This document shows, one piece after another, positions 1 through 10,895 of a DNA stretch of 64,000 bases (within the stretch, counting starts at the first letter, position 1; each line of letters begins with the position of its first letter). This stretch comes from Pseudeuparius sepicola (Eukaryota; Arthropoda; Insecta; Coleoptera; Anthribidae): NCBI GenBank assembly GCA_963920635.1, contig OY987304.1:37882365-37946364 (forward strand), written 5' to 3'. The position numbers were made by a program, and so were the translations under genes. The notes beneath the pieces were generated by a model. That model was not told the DNA's origin. It was given only the letters and a program-made list of their open reading frames with translations, and made no database searches.

Positions 1-345
1 ACAACTAATCTTCTGTCATAATCGTCTATAAACAGCCAATTATTATTAACACACATTACAGGCAACATTTTAGTTATTCAGTCTGGTATTTATAGTTTTA
101 AAACACGATGTAGTTGGGACCGACTTTCGTTGAATTCTGGCATGGATTTTTCGACGGGCCAGTAGTTTTTTGCTTAGGTTTAATAAAAAACAGGAATCAC
201 TCCCACAAACCGCTTCCTCCCAGCTTAAGGTGAGTGTGTATCCACGATATTATGGAGGCCATGAATCAACAGTGAGCACTACCTTAACCTTTTGTTACCC
301 ATCGCTGTAGATATTTTAATCAAATTGGTGTAGATAATTCTGAGA
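1..345. other. No feature recognised
   Basis: AT-rich sequence without a convincing coding frame, terminal inverted repeat or RNA structure. Confidence 0.4.
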
Positions 346-1222
346 TTGTGTGTGTCCATTCTATTGTTAATGGAGTTTGGATCCCGATTAATATATATGA
401 AATTTAATGACACTATACCATTTTGGATTCTAAATCAAGTTATTCTAAGAGACTTTAAAGAAATGATATACAGGGTGTAACTTAAGTGTGTTAAAATATT
501 TCAGGGAGATGGTTTTCAGCCAATTCTAAGGAAAAAAGTTCATATAAACATGTGTCCAAAAATTCTTCGAATTTGATATAAGGGATGATAAAATTCTCTA
601 AAATCGTCTTTTTCCCATAACTTCTTTATTTGTAGAGCTTTTTTAGCCAAATTTTGACACATATCATATTTGGCTAAGACCTTTTTAAATGTGTTATTTT
701 CAACCTCTAGATTGAACCAGTGGCGGAGATATGGGTAAATCGGAAAACAAATTCAAGAAGAAAGTTAATACGGCCCTACGAAATTAAAGTAGGTAGCAGT
801 TTAAGATGGAGAATTTGGTTCTGAACAAAAAGTATTTCTTGACTTATTTTGTATCTATCGCAGTTTCGCGGCAAATTAGATTTGTTTAATTTACTTGTAA
901 AAAATGTCAGGTTTTTAAAAAGCGTAGGGAAAAGATCAGGATCTTGTTCTCAATTAAAAACAAAATTTTGAAGGTTTCAAGGCAACACAACTAATTTTAA
1001 CTCGAAATAAGAATAAAAAAGTTTTGAGAAAATACGTTTTTTTTTTTTAGAAAATGTTAAGACTCCGTATATCGAAAACGAAGAATTTTCGTACACATGT
1101 TTATATGGACTTTTGTTGTTAAAATTGGCTCAGGATCACCACCCTGAAATATTTTAACGTACACCCTGTATACATTAATCGGGATCCAAACTCCATTAAC
1201 AATAGAACGGACACACACAATT
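346..1222. repeat. Outer inverted repeat enclosing a mariner-type MITE
   Basis: About 45 bases at 346-392 (through TGGAGTTTGGATCCCGATTA) recur as a reverse complement at 1172-1222. Between them lies the TA-flanked element at 471-1168. The right arm abuts that element directly, while about 75 unpaired bases separate it from the left arm. This suggests either a larger foldback into which the MITE inserted, or two inverted copies of an older repeat. Confidence 0.65.
471..1168. mobile_element. Mariner-type MITE, TA target site
   Basis: A 698-bp element flanked on both sides by TA. The left end starts CAGGGTGTAACTTAAG and the right end, read inward, starts CAGGGTGTACGTTAAA. The inverted repeats stay alignable for about 110 bp, including a shared stretch around CATATAAACATGTGT, with an insertion of about 10 bp in the left arm. 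No transposase is encoded. TA duplication and a CAGGGTG tip are typical of Tc1/mariner non-autonomous elements. Confidence 0.75.
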
Positions 1223-1224
1223 AA

Positions 1225-1621
1225 TTAATTTTCGAATATTGAAGGTTGATTTGATCGTTATGAAACAAGAGTACCTACCTCTTTGTTGCCGAATGAAAAG
1301 ATGCACTAAAATGATGGACCTGCAGGACCAAAAAGATAACCTCAAAAAAGCTACGAGAAAAAGCACGATCCAAAAACAGCGCATGTAGCGCCCTTTGTAA
1401 TTTACGTAGAAATTGACATTCCAGCTTATTCTCCATCCCCAAAATAGCTGTGCCAAATTTCAGTTCAGCAGTTTGATTATTTCAGCAGATATAGCCATAA
1501 TTCAATTTCAAAAAATGAACTATAACGCCATGTATCTCTTAAAGACATTAGCCTCAATCGTAATATTTTGGCCCAAAATATATGCGGTTGCACTAAGTGT
1601 CATTATTAATGACTCACCCTG
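1225..1621. mobile_element. Mariner-type terminal fragment
   Basis: Read from the right, the sequence starts CAGGGTGAGTCATTAATAAT next to a TA at 1622-1623, which is a typical mariner tip. No matching inverted end is present upstream, so this is a solo or truncated end. The fragment probably reaches back towards 1225, where the outer inverted repeat of the neighbouring element stops. The left limit is uncertain. Confidence 0.4.
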
Positions 1622-1639
1622 TATAGTTATAGAGTGAAA

Positions 1640-2091
1640 AGGAAATAAACCAACCAACCATGTGCAGTTTTAAAAATCTACACTGTTTGTTACCGTTTTC
1701 ATCGCCCATAACAACTTCTATAAATATAAAAGTTCATATTATATTACGGCTGTAAAACTAGCATAAGGCAAATTATTACCCTGTCCAGCCCTGTCCGGCC
1801 GTTAGTTAACCAACGAGAAAAAAACAATTCGTATTCGGGGAGTCGGGGCTAAACGCAAACAGTGTACGAGAAGGGCGGCCGGCCGGCCGACCGGGCGGCA
1901 GCCGCAAAAAAACAGGCGGCGGCCACGTTTTCATTCCGGCGACTTAATTAAAAACCGCCCGTAAATAAGCCGGCCGTTCCATTTGTCTTCGGATCAGGCG
2001 ACAACCGACGCGCAAGGACTGACTATACGGCCGTTCTGAATGTCTGGACTGCTCATGCAAAAAAACTAACGGGTATGGGGTGTACACTGTA
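1640..2091. other. GC/CpG-rich island without genes
   Basis: A sharp local rise in GC, with overlapping GGCCGGCC palindromes around 1878-1892 and several CCGCC/GGCGG runs to about 2035. It contrasts with the AT-rich surroundings. No open frame of useful length or TIR was seen. Confidence 0.4.
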
Positions 2092-2240
2092 CAGAGTGGC
2101 CTATCCAAGGGTAAAAAGTGTGTTACTTAGTGACTGGTTAACATAAAATCGTTACTCAAAAAATGAATTTGCAGTAAGAATGAAGGGGAATTAGAGGGTG
2201 TACTCGTGTATTGTATATGAGGACCGATAAAAAAGTTACA
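2092..2240 (+). mobile_element. Left-end fragment of a mariner family also present at 10.3-12.8 kb
   Basis: It starts CAGAGTGGCCTATCCAAG after a TA and follows the 10299-10440 sequence for about 150 bp (shared AAAAAGTGTGTTAC, GGTTAACATAAAAT and AAAAAAGTTA). It stops exactly where the 2241-3303 palindrome begins, so it was truncated by, or served as target for, that foldback. The sequence beyond 3303 does not resume the family. Confidence 0.65.
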
Positions 2241-3303
2241 CAGGGTATCCCAACGAAAACTTGACCCCCCCAAAAATTCTAAAACCGAACAATATTTGAA
2301 AATTCTCCGGGACCCGTCGATTTTTGTTTTTGGGGGGAGCTTTTTGGACAGTCAAGCAAACCCGAGATGTTCACCCCCCTAATCCCTAGTAACCCCTACT
2401 TTAAAATTTTAAATGGAACTACCCCCCTCTTGGCACATCATTTTAAAGCCCTTTTTATTGCGAATACAGTGATGTAGGTATCGTTTTTAGAATTCTGTTG
2501 AGATTTGACAGAATTATTGGCTAAAAACGGAAAGTTGTCAATCCACTGTACGCGTAGTAATTTCTACACAAATGCCCGCCACTATTAAGTTTTTTTATCT
2601 ACTACACACGACCAAATTACATAGTTTTTATTGACGTCTCGATCAGTTTACAAAAAAGTCACAAATGAAAAAACTGAAGCAAAACAAAAAAGTTCATACG
2701 AATTCAAACCTTATATGTCTTTTTAAAATATGTAACAAAAAGTCACTGTCACAAAAAGTTCCAGTTTTTTGCTTCTAACCACGAAATTCTTTTTGTGACA
2801 GTGACTTTTTGTTACACATTTTAAAAAGATATATAAGGTTTGAATTCGTATGAACTTATTTTGTTTTGCTTCAGCTTTTTCATTTGTGACTTTTTTGTAA
2901 ACTGATCGACATGCCAATAAAAACTAGGTAATTTGGACGTGTGTAGTAGATAAAAAACTTAATAGTGGCGGGCATTTGTGTAGAAATTACTACGCGTACG
3001 GTGGATTGTCAACTTTTCGTTTTTAGCCAATAATTCTGTCAAATCTCAACAGAATTCTAAAAACTATACATCACTGTATTCGAAATAAAAAGGGCTTTAA
3101 AATTATGCGCAACAAGGGGGGTAGTTCCATTTGAAATTTTAAAGTTGGGGCTGCTAGGGATTAGGGGGATGAACATATCGGGTTGGCTTGACTGTCAAAA
3201 AAGCTCCCCCCAAAAACAAAAATCGACGGGTCTCGGCGAATTTTCAAATATTGTTCGGTTTTCGAATTTTTTATAGGGGTCAAGTTTTCGTTGGGATACC
3301 CTG
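2241..3303. mobile_element. 1.06-kb foldback element (near-perfect palindrome)
   Basis: Arms of about 518 bp (2241-2758 and 2789-3303) are reverse complements with scattered substitutions and small indels, around a spacer of about 30 bp. The tips read CAGGGTATCCCAACG on both ends and TA follows the right tip. The immediate left flank reads CA rather than TA, a probable point change or a sign of an imperfect target duplication. The arms carry C/G-run blocks (CCCCCC, GGGGGG). Only spurious short frames are inside. The tip resembles mariner-type MITEs, though the arm length is extreme for a MITE. Confidence 0.8.
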
Positions 3304-4639
3304 TATATTAATAAAATCTAATAATTAATGAAACCTTAACCGTGCTTTTCTGTGGCTCTAACCTAACTTCTACGGGTTATTAAAGAACAGTTTAATTTTA
3401 TTCATTTCTAGGATTATGTTAAATTTTAAATGACGCTGGTTATAATTTAATAATTTCATGTTCTAAGTTTCCAGTGTGGTGAGCGGATATGAAGTTGTCA
3501 GGGTATGAAGTTGTCAGGATATGAATCTCTCTAGTTTAGCATTTTTACTTTTTGGAAAAAATTGCCAATCTTTGACTGGCTCTATCTCCGCAACCAATGG
3601 CTCAATCCTTGGGTCTCAAATTGTAGCAAATTTAGTTTGCTTTACAAAAGTATAGAACAAAGGTTGTATCGAGAGGCCCTGTTCGGATAAGATTAGGCAT
3701 CTTTTACAAGTTCTGACATTTCTGCCAGACATGCTAAACACGGCCCTGGAGGCGCCCAGAACAATGCTGCCAACCTTGTATTACCAAATACTTAAGACAT
3801 GTCATTTCTAGTGTTCAATTAAAGAGCGTTTTTAGATTACCTTTTATCTACAATAATAATTATGTCATTGTAACAAATTAATTTCTTGTTTTTTTTTGCT
3901 GCCGTATTTTGAATTTCTGTATTAGGTATACTCCTTCATCACTTTTATATTGACCATGGCCTCAAGATTCAAGAGGGAACTCTATATTAACCATATACTT
4001 AGGTATATGATGAATGTATTTCCCAAGTTACTGTTCACACTATTTTTTGTATAGCGATGTTGATAAATATACGTGAATCTTTCAGTTTTAACACCAGTAC
4101 CTACTGCTATGTTTATTGACACACACATTCTTAATTTGAACCATTGTTTGTACACGATGAATAAACTGATGTTTTACAAATCATTCCTTCCTGTTCATAT
4201 TATCTGCCAGAGGCTAGATCTCCGCCTAAAATTCATAATAAAAGTAGCAAAATTCACAAATGATATAAAATAATTTGCATTCGACTTACCTACTGCAAAA
4301 GTGACGCAAACGTAAACCCAACCTAAAACAAAAAAACTAGAAGTTCAAGTTCCCCTGTCATTCCAGGCGCCTTGGGAAATTCTAGGGGCATCCAACATGA
4401 ATTTAGTGATTACTTAAAAAAGACTTTACTATAATGTGTCGGTGTTTGATGTTCGATCCAAGTAAGGCAGAACGAAATTTATGAAAACTCAAGTCAGCCC
4501 TGACATAATTAAAACAGACAATCAAGTAGGCTGTCAATTCAAAATTTCTAACTTACCTAAGTTACCCAAAGCCCTTATACATGTTAATAAACTGACAGGT
4601 ACAAACTTAAGAATAATATAATAGGTACTTAGTTCACAG
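3304..4639. other. No gene recognised
   Basis: AT-rich sequence. A short direct duplication, TATGAAGTTGTCAGG, sits at about 3489-3518. No coding frame or TIR pair could be supported. Confidence 0.35.
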
Positions 4640-4790
4640 TATAAATATAATAGGTTAGGAATAAGTAGATTAGACTTGATCATCTCCTGATGGTGCTGAC
4701 ATGGTCAGCAAAGCGCGCGTCGAATGCAAAAAACAAAGTTTTGGTTTGTGGAGTTAAGCAAAAGAAGTATTTTCTACTTACCTGTCCGAC
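4640..4790 (+). mobile_element. Penelope-type ribozyme-bearing repeat, solo fragment
   Basis: This is a copy of the unit seen twice, in opposite orientations, at 29218-29457. The shared stretches include AGGAATAAGTAGATTAGACT, CATCTCCTGATG, GCGCGCGTCGA and TTTGTGGAGTTAAGCAAAAG. Hammerhead motifs of this kind are known from the terminal repeats of Penelope-like retroelements. The assignment to that class rests on the motif, not on an adjacent reverse transcriptase. Confidence 0.55.
4681..4724 (+). ncRNA. Degenerate hammerhead-ribozyme-like motif
   Basis: The order of core elements matches a type I hammerhead. CTGATGG (consensus CTGATGA) lies at 4687-4693. It is followed by a perfect 7-bp stem II, TGCTGAC/GTCAGCA, at 4694-4700 and 4704-4710. 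The CGCGCG short stem III and cleavage triplet GTC lie at 4719-4721. The conserved GAAA is changed to CAAAG and the last A of CTGATGA to G, so activity is unlikely. The preserved stem II argues that it descends from a functional ribozyme. Confidence 0.5.
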
Positions 4791-4899
4791 TAATTTAATT
4801 TCCTGTCGATCTAAACCATCTACAGGGGACAAAATTTGTAGGACACCGTATCTCACGTGTTAGTGTCTGATATTGGATCCAAAAGTAGGCCAAATATTA

Positions 4900-5010
4900 A
4901 AACCAAGGTTGGCAAATATCATAATATTTATATAAATATCAAAATATCGGATATTTATCGATATATATCTGATATATATCCAAATCTTGATATTTATTTT
5001 TAAAAAATTG
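4900..5010. repeat. AT-rich degenerate tandem sequence
   Basis: Overlapping GATATTTATC/GATATATATC motifs, many self-complementary, over about 100 bp. No function is apparent. Confidence 0.4.
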
Positions 5011-5149
5011 AATTTTGTATATCTAAGGTATAATTATTGTAAAAAAAATCCATCGTTTTTTATTTGTTTTTGCAGGTTATTGCAGCTGGTAATGACATCA
5101 CTCTTAATTCTTCGATTATATTTCGCGGTGATGGGGTGTTGACCTACAC

Positions 5150-5470
5150 AATATACCCGGCGTTGTTCTAGATCCAGCCAACACAGACAGCGGCGTAAAC
5201 TAAACAAACGAATGCGGCGGCGGCGGCCTGCCCTAACGACTGCCTCCGCAGTCCCTGCGCGACCGTGTTCCCGCCGTTTTCTTCAATCTATAAGAGATGT
5301 ACATATTAAGGGGGCCCGTGGGATTCCGGTCTGTTTTAAATTACAGATGCCAGGGCCGGATCAGGCACGGTGATCCGCACAAAGGGGATGGGAATTCGAG
5401 AAGAGCCTGCGTTTGCGCTAGCGTGACCACTATAAGTTAGTCTGGTCATACGAAACTACATGCATGCAGC
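5150..5470. other. GC-rich patch
   Basis: A locally GC-rich block with a short (CGG)n run at about 5214-5227 and a GGGGGCCC stretch near 5310. There is no persuasive open frame or splice pattern. Its composition resembles the patch at 1.85-2.05 kb, but no sequence match was found. Confidence 0.3.
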
Positions 5471-6730
5471 TAATAGAAGTTTAGTAGGTTCCCATGACAT
5501 ATATTTCCATTTTTTTTTCAGTTCATCCAAGTTTTTGAATAAAACAGAATCCAAAATTTGAAGGTACTACTCCTTTTACCCTCAAATGTTGGCATTGAAT
5601 ACACGTAATGTCACGAAGGACAAGATATTTAGGAATCAATTATAGATATTTAAGAATATTTCATTTTTAAAATACTTGAATATATAAGGTTATACTTAAT
5701 ATCGAACCAAAAAGTATGAAGTTTAGGTTGTATATGGAATCAGCTGACACGTTTACCAATTTACCAATGTGATTTGCTATTTTTATGTAAAAATATCCAC
5801 GTCAGCGCAAAACGGCATTCGTTGCAAATTTTAACGAATCGGCAAGTCGGCAAGGCTCATCTAAAAACATATTTTCCGTATTCAATTTCGGCAACGGAAC
5901 AAAAAGTATAAAATATACGGGGACCCTTTGCCGTCTTAGATCCGTAATTGAACAGAATTCCCTCAGAATCCTTCTTATTGAGTTTTTTGTTTTCATTTTA
6001 TCATCCCCGAGAACAGGGCGATAATCTGACGCTTCTGTAATGAGAAAAAAATTATTGAAGCGATGTATATAAAAGGAACTAAGAAGGTAACAAGAAAAAT
6101 TAATAATTCAGGTAAAGAGGTTGGAACAAAATTAGTCTCGGATAACTTATTTCACAACTTTTGAAGCAATTAAACCACCCATATATTTCATTTACAACTA
6201 ATATAAAACACGTATCAAGTTCCATTGAAATCTGTCAGGAAAACATTTTACCGCCACAATACAAACTTAGTCAAAATGTATAGTATGTATGAAACTCCTG
6301 AATTTTGTGCGTTTTTGAATAATATCTCTATCTGTTTTTTATTCTGTAATGGGCAGTAGATACGCTAGTCCACGTAGCTTCAAATTTTTTTTATCCAGAA
6401 TAATATTTTTTCAAACTGTGGTAAATTACAAGCAGATCTAAATAAATGTTTTTAAGTATTTCTCTACAACTTTCGATATAATTAAGTTTCAATATAGGAT
6501 TAAATTTAATAAATTTACAAGATACATACATAACTGTAACATTCCATTCTACAACCTTTTCGCAATAAATGTTTGTTTATAATAGAAAAAATAATATTAT
6601 CTTCTTTTGACCGAATTTTACATAACTGTATTTTGAACTCCCTCCTGTAATAGCAATCATGTTTTTTTCAGGAAACAGATTGTTTTTATTTTTGTATTTC
6701 AATAATTTTTCTCTTATTTGGGCTTACTTA
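5471..6730. other. No gene recognised
   Basis: AT-rich sequence. Only short frames that lack any recognisable motif. Confidence 0.35.
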
Positions 6731-6987
6731 CAGTGACTCTAGAAAGACAATGGCGACAATTGAGACCATCCGCCATGTTGTTGCAAATTTAGCATGGATG
6801 TAATATGGCATTTACAGGTAGTATAGGATAAGTTAAGCAAAACAAAATAACTTAAATTTAACTACTTTGACCTATAAACATGTTTTATTAAATTAATTTC
6901 CTGTAAATGCCATATTACAGCTATGCTAAATTTGGAAAAACATGGCAGATGATCTCAATTGTCGCCACTGTCTTGTTATAGTCACTG
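6731..6987. mobile_element. 257-bp MITE with CAGTGACT tips
   Basis: Terminal inverted repeats CAGTGACT...AGTCACTG. Longer imperfect arms share GACAATGGCGACAATTGAGA/TCTCAATTGTCGCCA and AAATGCCATATTAC. TA flanks both ends. Beyond this, GGCTTACTTA occurs immediately left of the element and again just right of the TA. The same tip bounds the large block at 53437-56073. Confidence 0.75.
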
Positions 6988-6989
6988 TA

Positions 6990-7518
6990 GGCTTACTTAC
7001 GTTTACTTTTGATGTCATTTTATAACGAAGGAAATAATAGACTAAAACGAAAAATGCTTTATAATTCAGGAATGAAAATAACGGCATAACATCGTTAACT
7101 ATTATTAATGAACGCTACAAAGGTTAACTTCTTCTCCCTATTATTTTCATTTTATACCAACATAAAAATTAATATAACAATTCCTAGAAACTATATTCAC
7201 ATGAATTATTACGTAATTCTTAAAATTACGTATGCACAGATGGTTGAAATATATACTAATACTCTTTCTAATGTAGAAAATTATAGGTATTGTATGAAGT
7301 CAACTGAAGTAGGTGATTTATCAAATCCAAACTTTCAATTTCTAAAAATCGATCCAGTCAAGTAGCAATACCAGTTAATTAATAATAACTGTAATATCGA
7401 CGTAAGATGCAAAAGTGAGAATACTTACTTATGTAAAGCCAACCGGTTACCGGAAACTTAAAATCAGAAACTTACTTATCGTATGTAATATCACAACTGC
7501 CGGAAATTTTATCGATTA
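6990..7518. other. Sequence left of the 1.47-kb foldback
   Basis: No gene. About 48 bases at 7476-7520 (TTATCGTATGTAATATCAC and AAATTTTATCGAT) recur near the centre of the neighbouring foldback (8222-8270). This is either the true tip of that element or a copy of one of its units. Confidence 0.45.
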
Positions 7519-8988
7519 TTTCCCTCCTACTGCTTGCATCCAATAAGGTAGCTCCTTCCATAAAAATCCAACCAATCATATGCCTCTGCTAGCGATAATT
7601 GCACTTGTGCAAATTATCGCGGTAATTGCACTTGTGCAAATTATGACTTCGTTGCTTAGCAACCTCGAATCTGTTGGATACAAACACGTACCTACTTCTT
7701 CAAGTTTGTGTGTTTCACACTGTTCTAAATTATGCAGCTTATAAATTATATTGCGGTACTATTATTAAGCATTGTATCGATGAATTTATATAACTTTTAC
7801 ATTGCTAAATTTTTGTTATTAGACCTCAGTCTCCGTTTAAATTTATGACACATTCAGAAAATATACCAACGCTGACAGGGTGTAGGTATAATCGCATTTG
7901 CCTTGGATATCCAAGCGTCATGTTTGTTTACTCGAACGCTACAGTCGAAGCTGTCAATAAACTCGTTCAAAATTAATCGTTTTGGAAATGTAGACATAGA
8001 AAAAATTAATACAGAAATTATTAAATCGTATTCAAGAAATAATCTCGACAAATACCACTCGTGCCGGAAATTTTTCTAGCTAATTTTATTCTCAAGTCCT
8101 ATTTTGCCCATTAGCAAAACCACTCGTACAAATTGGGCTTTTATTTTCAGAGATAAAATAAAAAAATAAAAGACCAATTTATACTCGTGATCTTTCTAGG
8201 CAAAATAGCGCTTTCGAAACAATTATCGTATGTAATATCACTAGTGCCAGAAATTTTATCGATAATTTTTTCGAAAGCGCTATTTTGCCTAGAAAGATCA
8301 CGAGTATAAATTGGGCTTTTATTTTATGATAAAATCCCGAGAGCGAAGCTCGAGGAATTTTATCTCTGAAAATAAAAGCCCAATTTGTACGAGTGGTTTT
8401 GCTAATGGGCAAAATAGGGCTTGAGAATAAAATTATCTAGAAAAATTTCCGGCACGAGTGGTATTTGTCGAGATTATTTCAGGAATACGATTTAATAATT
8501 TCTGTATTGATTTTTTCTATGTTTACATTTCCAAAACGACTCATTTTGAACGAGTTTATTGACAGCTTCGACTGTAGCGTTCGAGTAAACAAACATGACG
8601 CTTAGATATCCAAGGCAAATTCCACCTACCTACACCCTGTTAGTGTTGGTTTATTTTCTGAGTGTGTGTCATAAATTTAAACGGAGACGGAGGTCTAATA
8701 ACAATTTAGCAATGTAAAAGTTATATAAATTCATTGATACATTGCTTAATAATACCGCAACATAATTTATAAACTGCATAATTTAGAACAGTGCAAAACA
8801 CACCAATTTTAAGAAGTATGGGTTTGTATCGAACAGACTCGCGGTTGCTAAGAAGCAAAGTGATAATTGCACAACTGGTATTACCGCTTTGGTTTTGCAC
8901 AAGTGCAATTATCGCTAGCAGAGGCATATGATTGGTTGGATTTTTATGGAAGGAGCTACCTTATTGGATGCAAGCAGTATGAGGGAAA
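7519..8988. mobile_element. 1.47-kb foldback with internally repeated arms
   Basis: Left arm about 7519-8230, right arm about 8260-8988, reverse complementary along most of their length (for example TGCATCCAATAAGGTAGCTC, GAGGCATATGATTGG, TCGAACGCTACAGTCGAAGC). Within each arm a degenerate unit of about 100 bp appears to be repeated. It runs from TACCACTCGTGCCGGAAATT to CAAATTGGGCTTTTATTTT, with related copies starting at about 8054 and 8239. The right arm has an extra CCGAGAGCGAAGCTCGAGG hairpin near 8337. Only spurious frames are present. The class is unknown: I see no clear target duplication. Confidence 0.7.
7590..7645. repeat. Tandem palindrome AATTGCACTTGTGCAAATT
   Basis: The self-complementary motif occurs twice in direct succession in the left arm of the foldback. 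A decayed counterpart lies at about 8865-8915 in the right arm. This is a possible protein-binding or hairpin element. Confidence 0.5.
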
Positions 8989-9368
8989 AAAGGCTTTAAC
9001 CACCTGCAAGCCTTTGGTTTTCTAAAGCCAGTTTCTATTAATTTATTATTTAGTGAACACGGCTTGCGTCGAAATATGGGCAACAGCCACCTTTTATTTC
9101 TGTTGGGGAAAATCGAATTTTCCATATTATCCCCAGGGGCCACTCGTAAATTTCACTTCATTCTACTCAACATCGATGTATTTTTCAACCCTCTTCGAGG
9201 CTTGTATAAGAAAATGGGGCACCTAAATCTAAATATCAATGAAACTATGATGTATACTTGGGTCTCTTCTTATCGCCATTAACGAGCCAAGGAAGTACTT
9301 GCAAGCAGCTCGATATCTAGTCTGTCTTTGTTTTATAAGTAGAAAGAATGACACCGCTTGCAAGAACT
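8989..9368. other. No gene recognised
   Basis: Short frames only. This stretch separates the foldback from the first copy of dispersed repeat A. Confidence 0.3.
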
Positions 9369-9660
9369 TAAAATTATTAATCACCAGAGGCGTTCACCTG
9401 TCTCCCGGATTATTCCTGCAAGATTGTTTTCGGAAAATTTATTACTAGGGCATCTTATAATGGATACTATTTAATTACGGAGCTTAGAACGAGCAGTTTA
9501 GCGCCAGGATCTAAGCTAATGGCCGGTCTGCATGTTTTATGGTCAATTGAGCTCCTAGAAATTATGAATTTTAATTTTGTTTCAACCTCTTTTACGCTCC
9601 CGATGAAATGTTTGATAAGAATCTCTGGTTATGGCGCACAACGCCTGCCGACTATTTCCT
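9369..9660 (+). repeat. Dispersed repeat A, copy 1
   Basis: About 290 bp shared in the same orientation with 17986-18282 and 22351-22633. Common blocks include AAATTATTAATCACC, GCAAGATTGTTTTCGGAA, CTGCATGTTTTATGG, AATTATGAATTTTAATTT and GATGAAATGTTTGATAAG. There are no terminal inverted repeats, poly-A or conserved frame, so the family is unclassified. It could be a decayed SINE-like or other old repeat. Confidence 0.65.
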
Positions 9661-10252
9661 AGGTGGTAAGGTGCTTTTTAGTGAACAAATTGTGTAAGGT
9701 AGGTATCGCAGGTACAGATTAAACTTCAATCGATTTTCAATTCAATTAATTCTAATAACATTAATTTTAAAACTGCTTTAGGGACAATTTGCCTATTACA
9801 TTCGCAAATTCATTACTATGTAGATCTAGGATCCTGGTATGATATCAAACGGCCAAATATTATACAGTAATCCTATCAACCCCGTAACTTTTCTTTTTAT
9901 ACATCTATAATTTGAGAAATTTGCCATCTACCATAGGTACGAGCAAAATATTTCTAAATTCCTATAAAGACATTTTTAGGATCTGCTCTTTCTTTAACAT
10001 TTAACATCCCTTATATTATGTTTATCACGCAAAAAATCCTTTTTTTTCAAAAAATTATGGTAATCTAGCCTTTAAGACATGTTTCGAACGTCTTCCCTTC
10101 TTTCTTTAGTAAAAACAAAACTAACATAAAAGTTAGCTAAAGTAAGCAAGTACCTAACGTGCAACGCAAGAAAATTTGTTAAACTATTTAATATAGTGTT
10201 GGTCAGGCTTTGAGAATCCCAGGAAGGAGTCAAAGCTCTATGGGCATTATAA
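9661..10252. other. No gene recognised
   Basis: AT-rich sequence with no coding or repeat structure that I can support. Confidence 0.3.
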
Positions 10253-10298
10253 AATACTTGAGATGGATATCGCCCTGTATAGGGGCCAAGTTTTGACA
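10253..10298 (+). repeat. Dispersed repeat D, left part of copy 1
   Basis: The segment CTGTATAGGGGCCAAGTTTTGACACA matches 56090-56115 almost exactly in the stretch GCCAAGTTTTGACACA. The rest of the repeat resumes at 12771 after the mariner element, so the element replaced or interrupted it. Confidence 0.55.
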
Positions 10299-10895
10299 CA
10301 TCCAATCGGAAAAAGTGTGTTACGAGGAGACAGGTTAACATAAAATGTCATTCAGAAAATGATATTGTAGTAAAATATAAGGATAATTCGCTGGTGCACT
10401 CGGATTTTGTATACAGGGGTCGGTAAAAAAGTTATCATACGAAAAACTTTTTTTTCAAAAAAATAATTTTTTTACCTACACAACAATTAGAGAACCTTAA
10501 AGTAGTATTCCTGAATATTTAGTTTTTTGAAATACCTTTTAAGCATTCTAGGATTCCTTTTTTCAATTCTGATAATTTGACCTATTTCCAACCGTTTATT
10601 TATCAGAGAAGTTCCATTAAACTAGATACATGGTCAAAAAGTCACTGGTCAGTGTCTGATGTTCTATCCGAGTAGGCCAAACAATAAAACCAAATTTATG
10701 ACAATCAAATCAGCCATGATAATAAAACTGACAATCAAGTAGGCCGTATAAGTTCAATATTTCTATTTAGCTGTCAGATTAGTCTTAAAATTTTGTTACT
10801 GAAGCTGTTACTAGTTACAGTTGTAAAAAATGTTTCTGGTAAAAAAAATGCTGTGATAATTTAGAGGTCTTTATCAAAAATGATACGTAGAAACT

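Noticed and set aside
1860..2040. CpG island promoter of a host gene
   Set aside because: GC-rich, but no TATA, initiator, first-exon frame or donor site could be tied to it.
5199..5400. rRNA or other structural RNA gene
   Set aside because: GC-rich and without long frames, but no recognisable conserved rRNA or snRNA segment.
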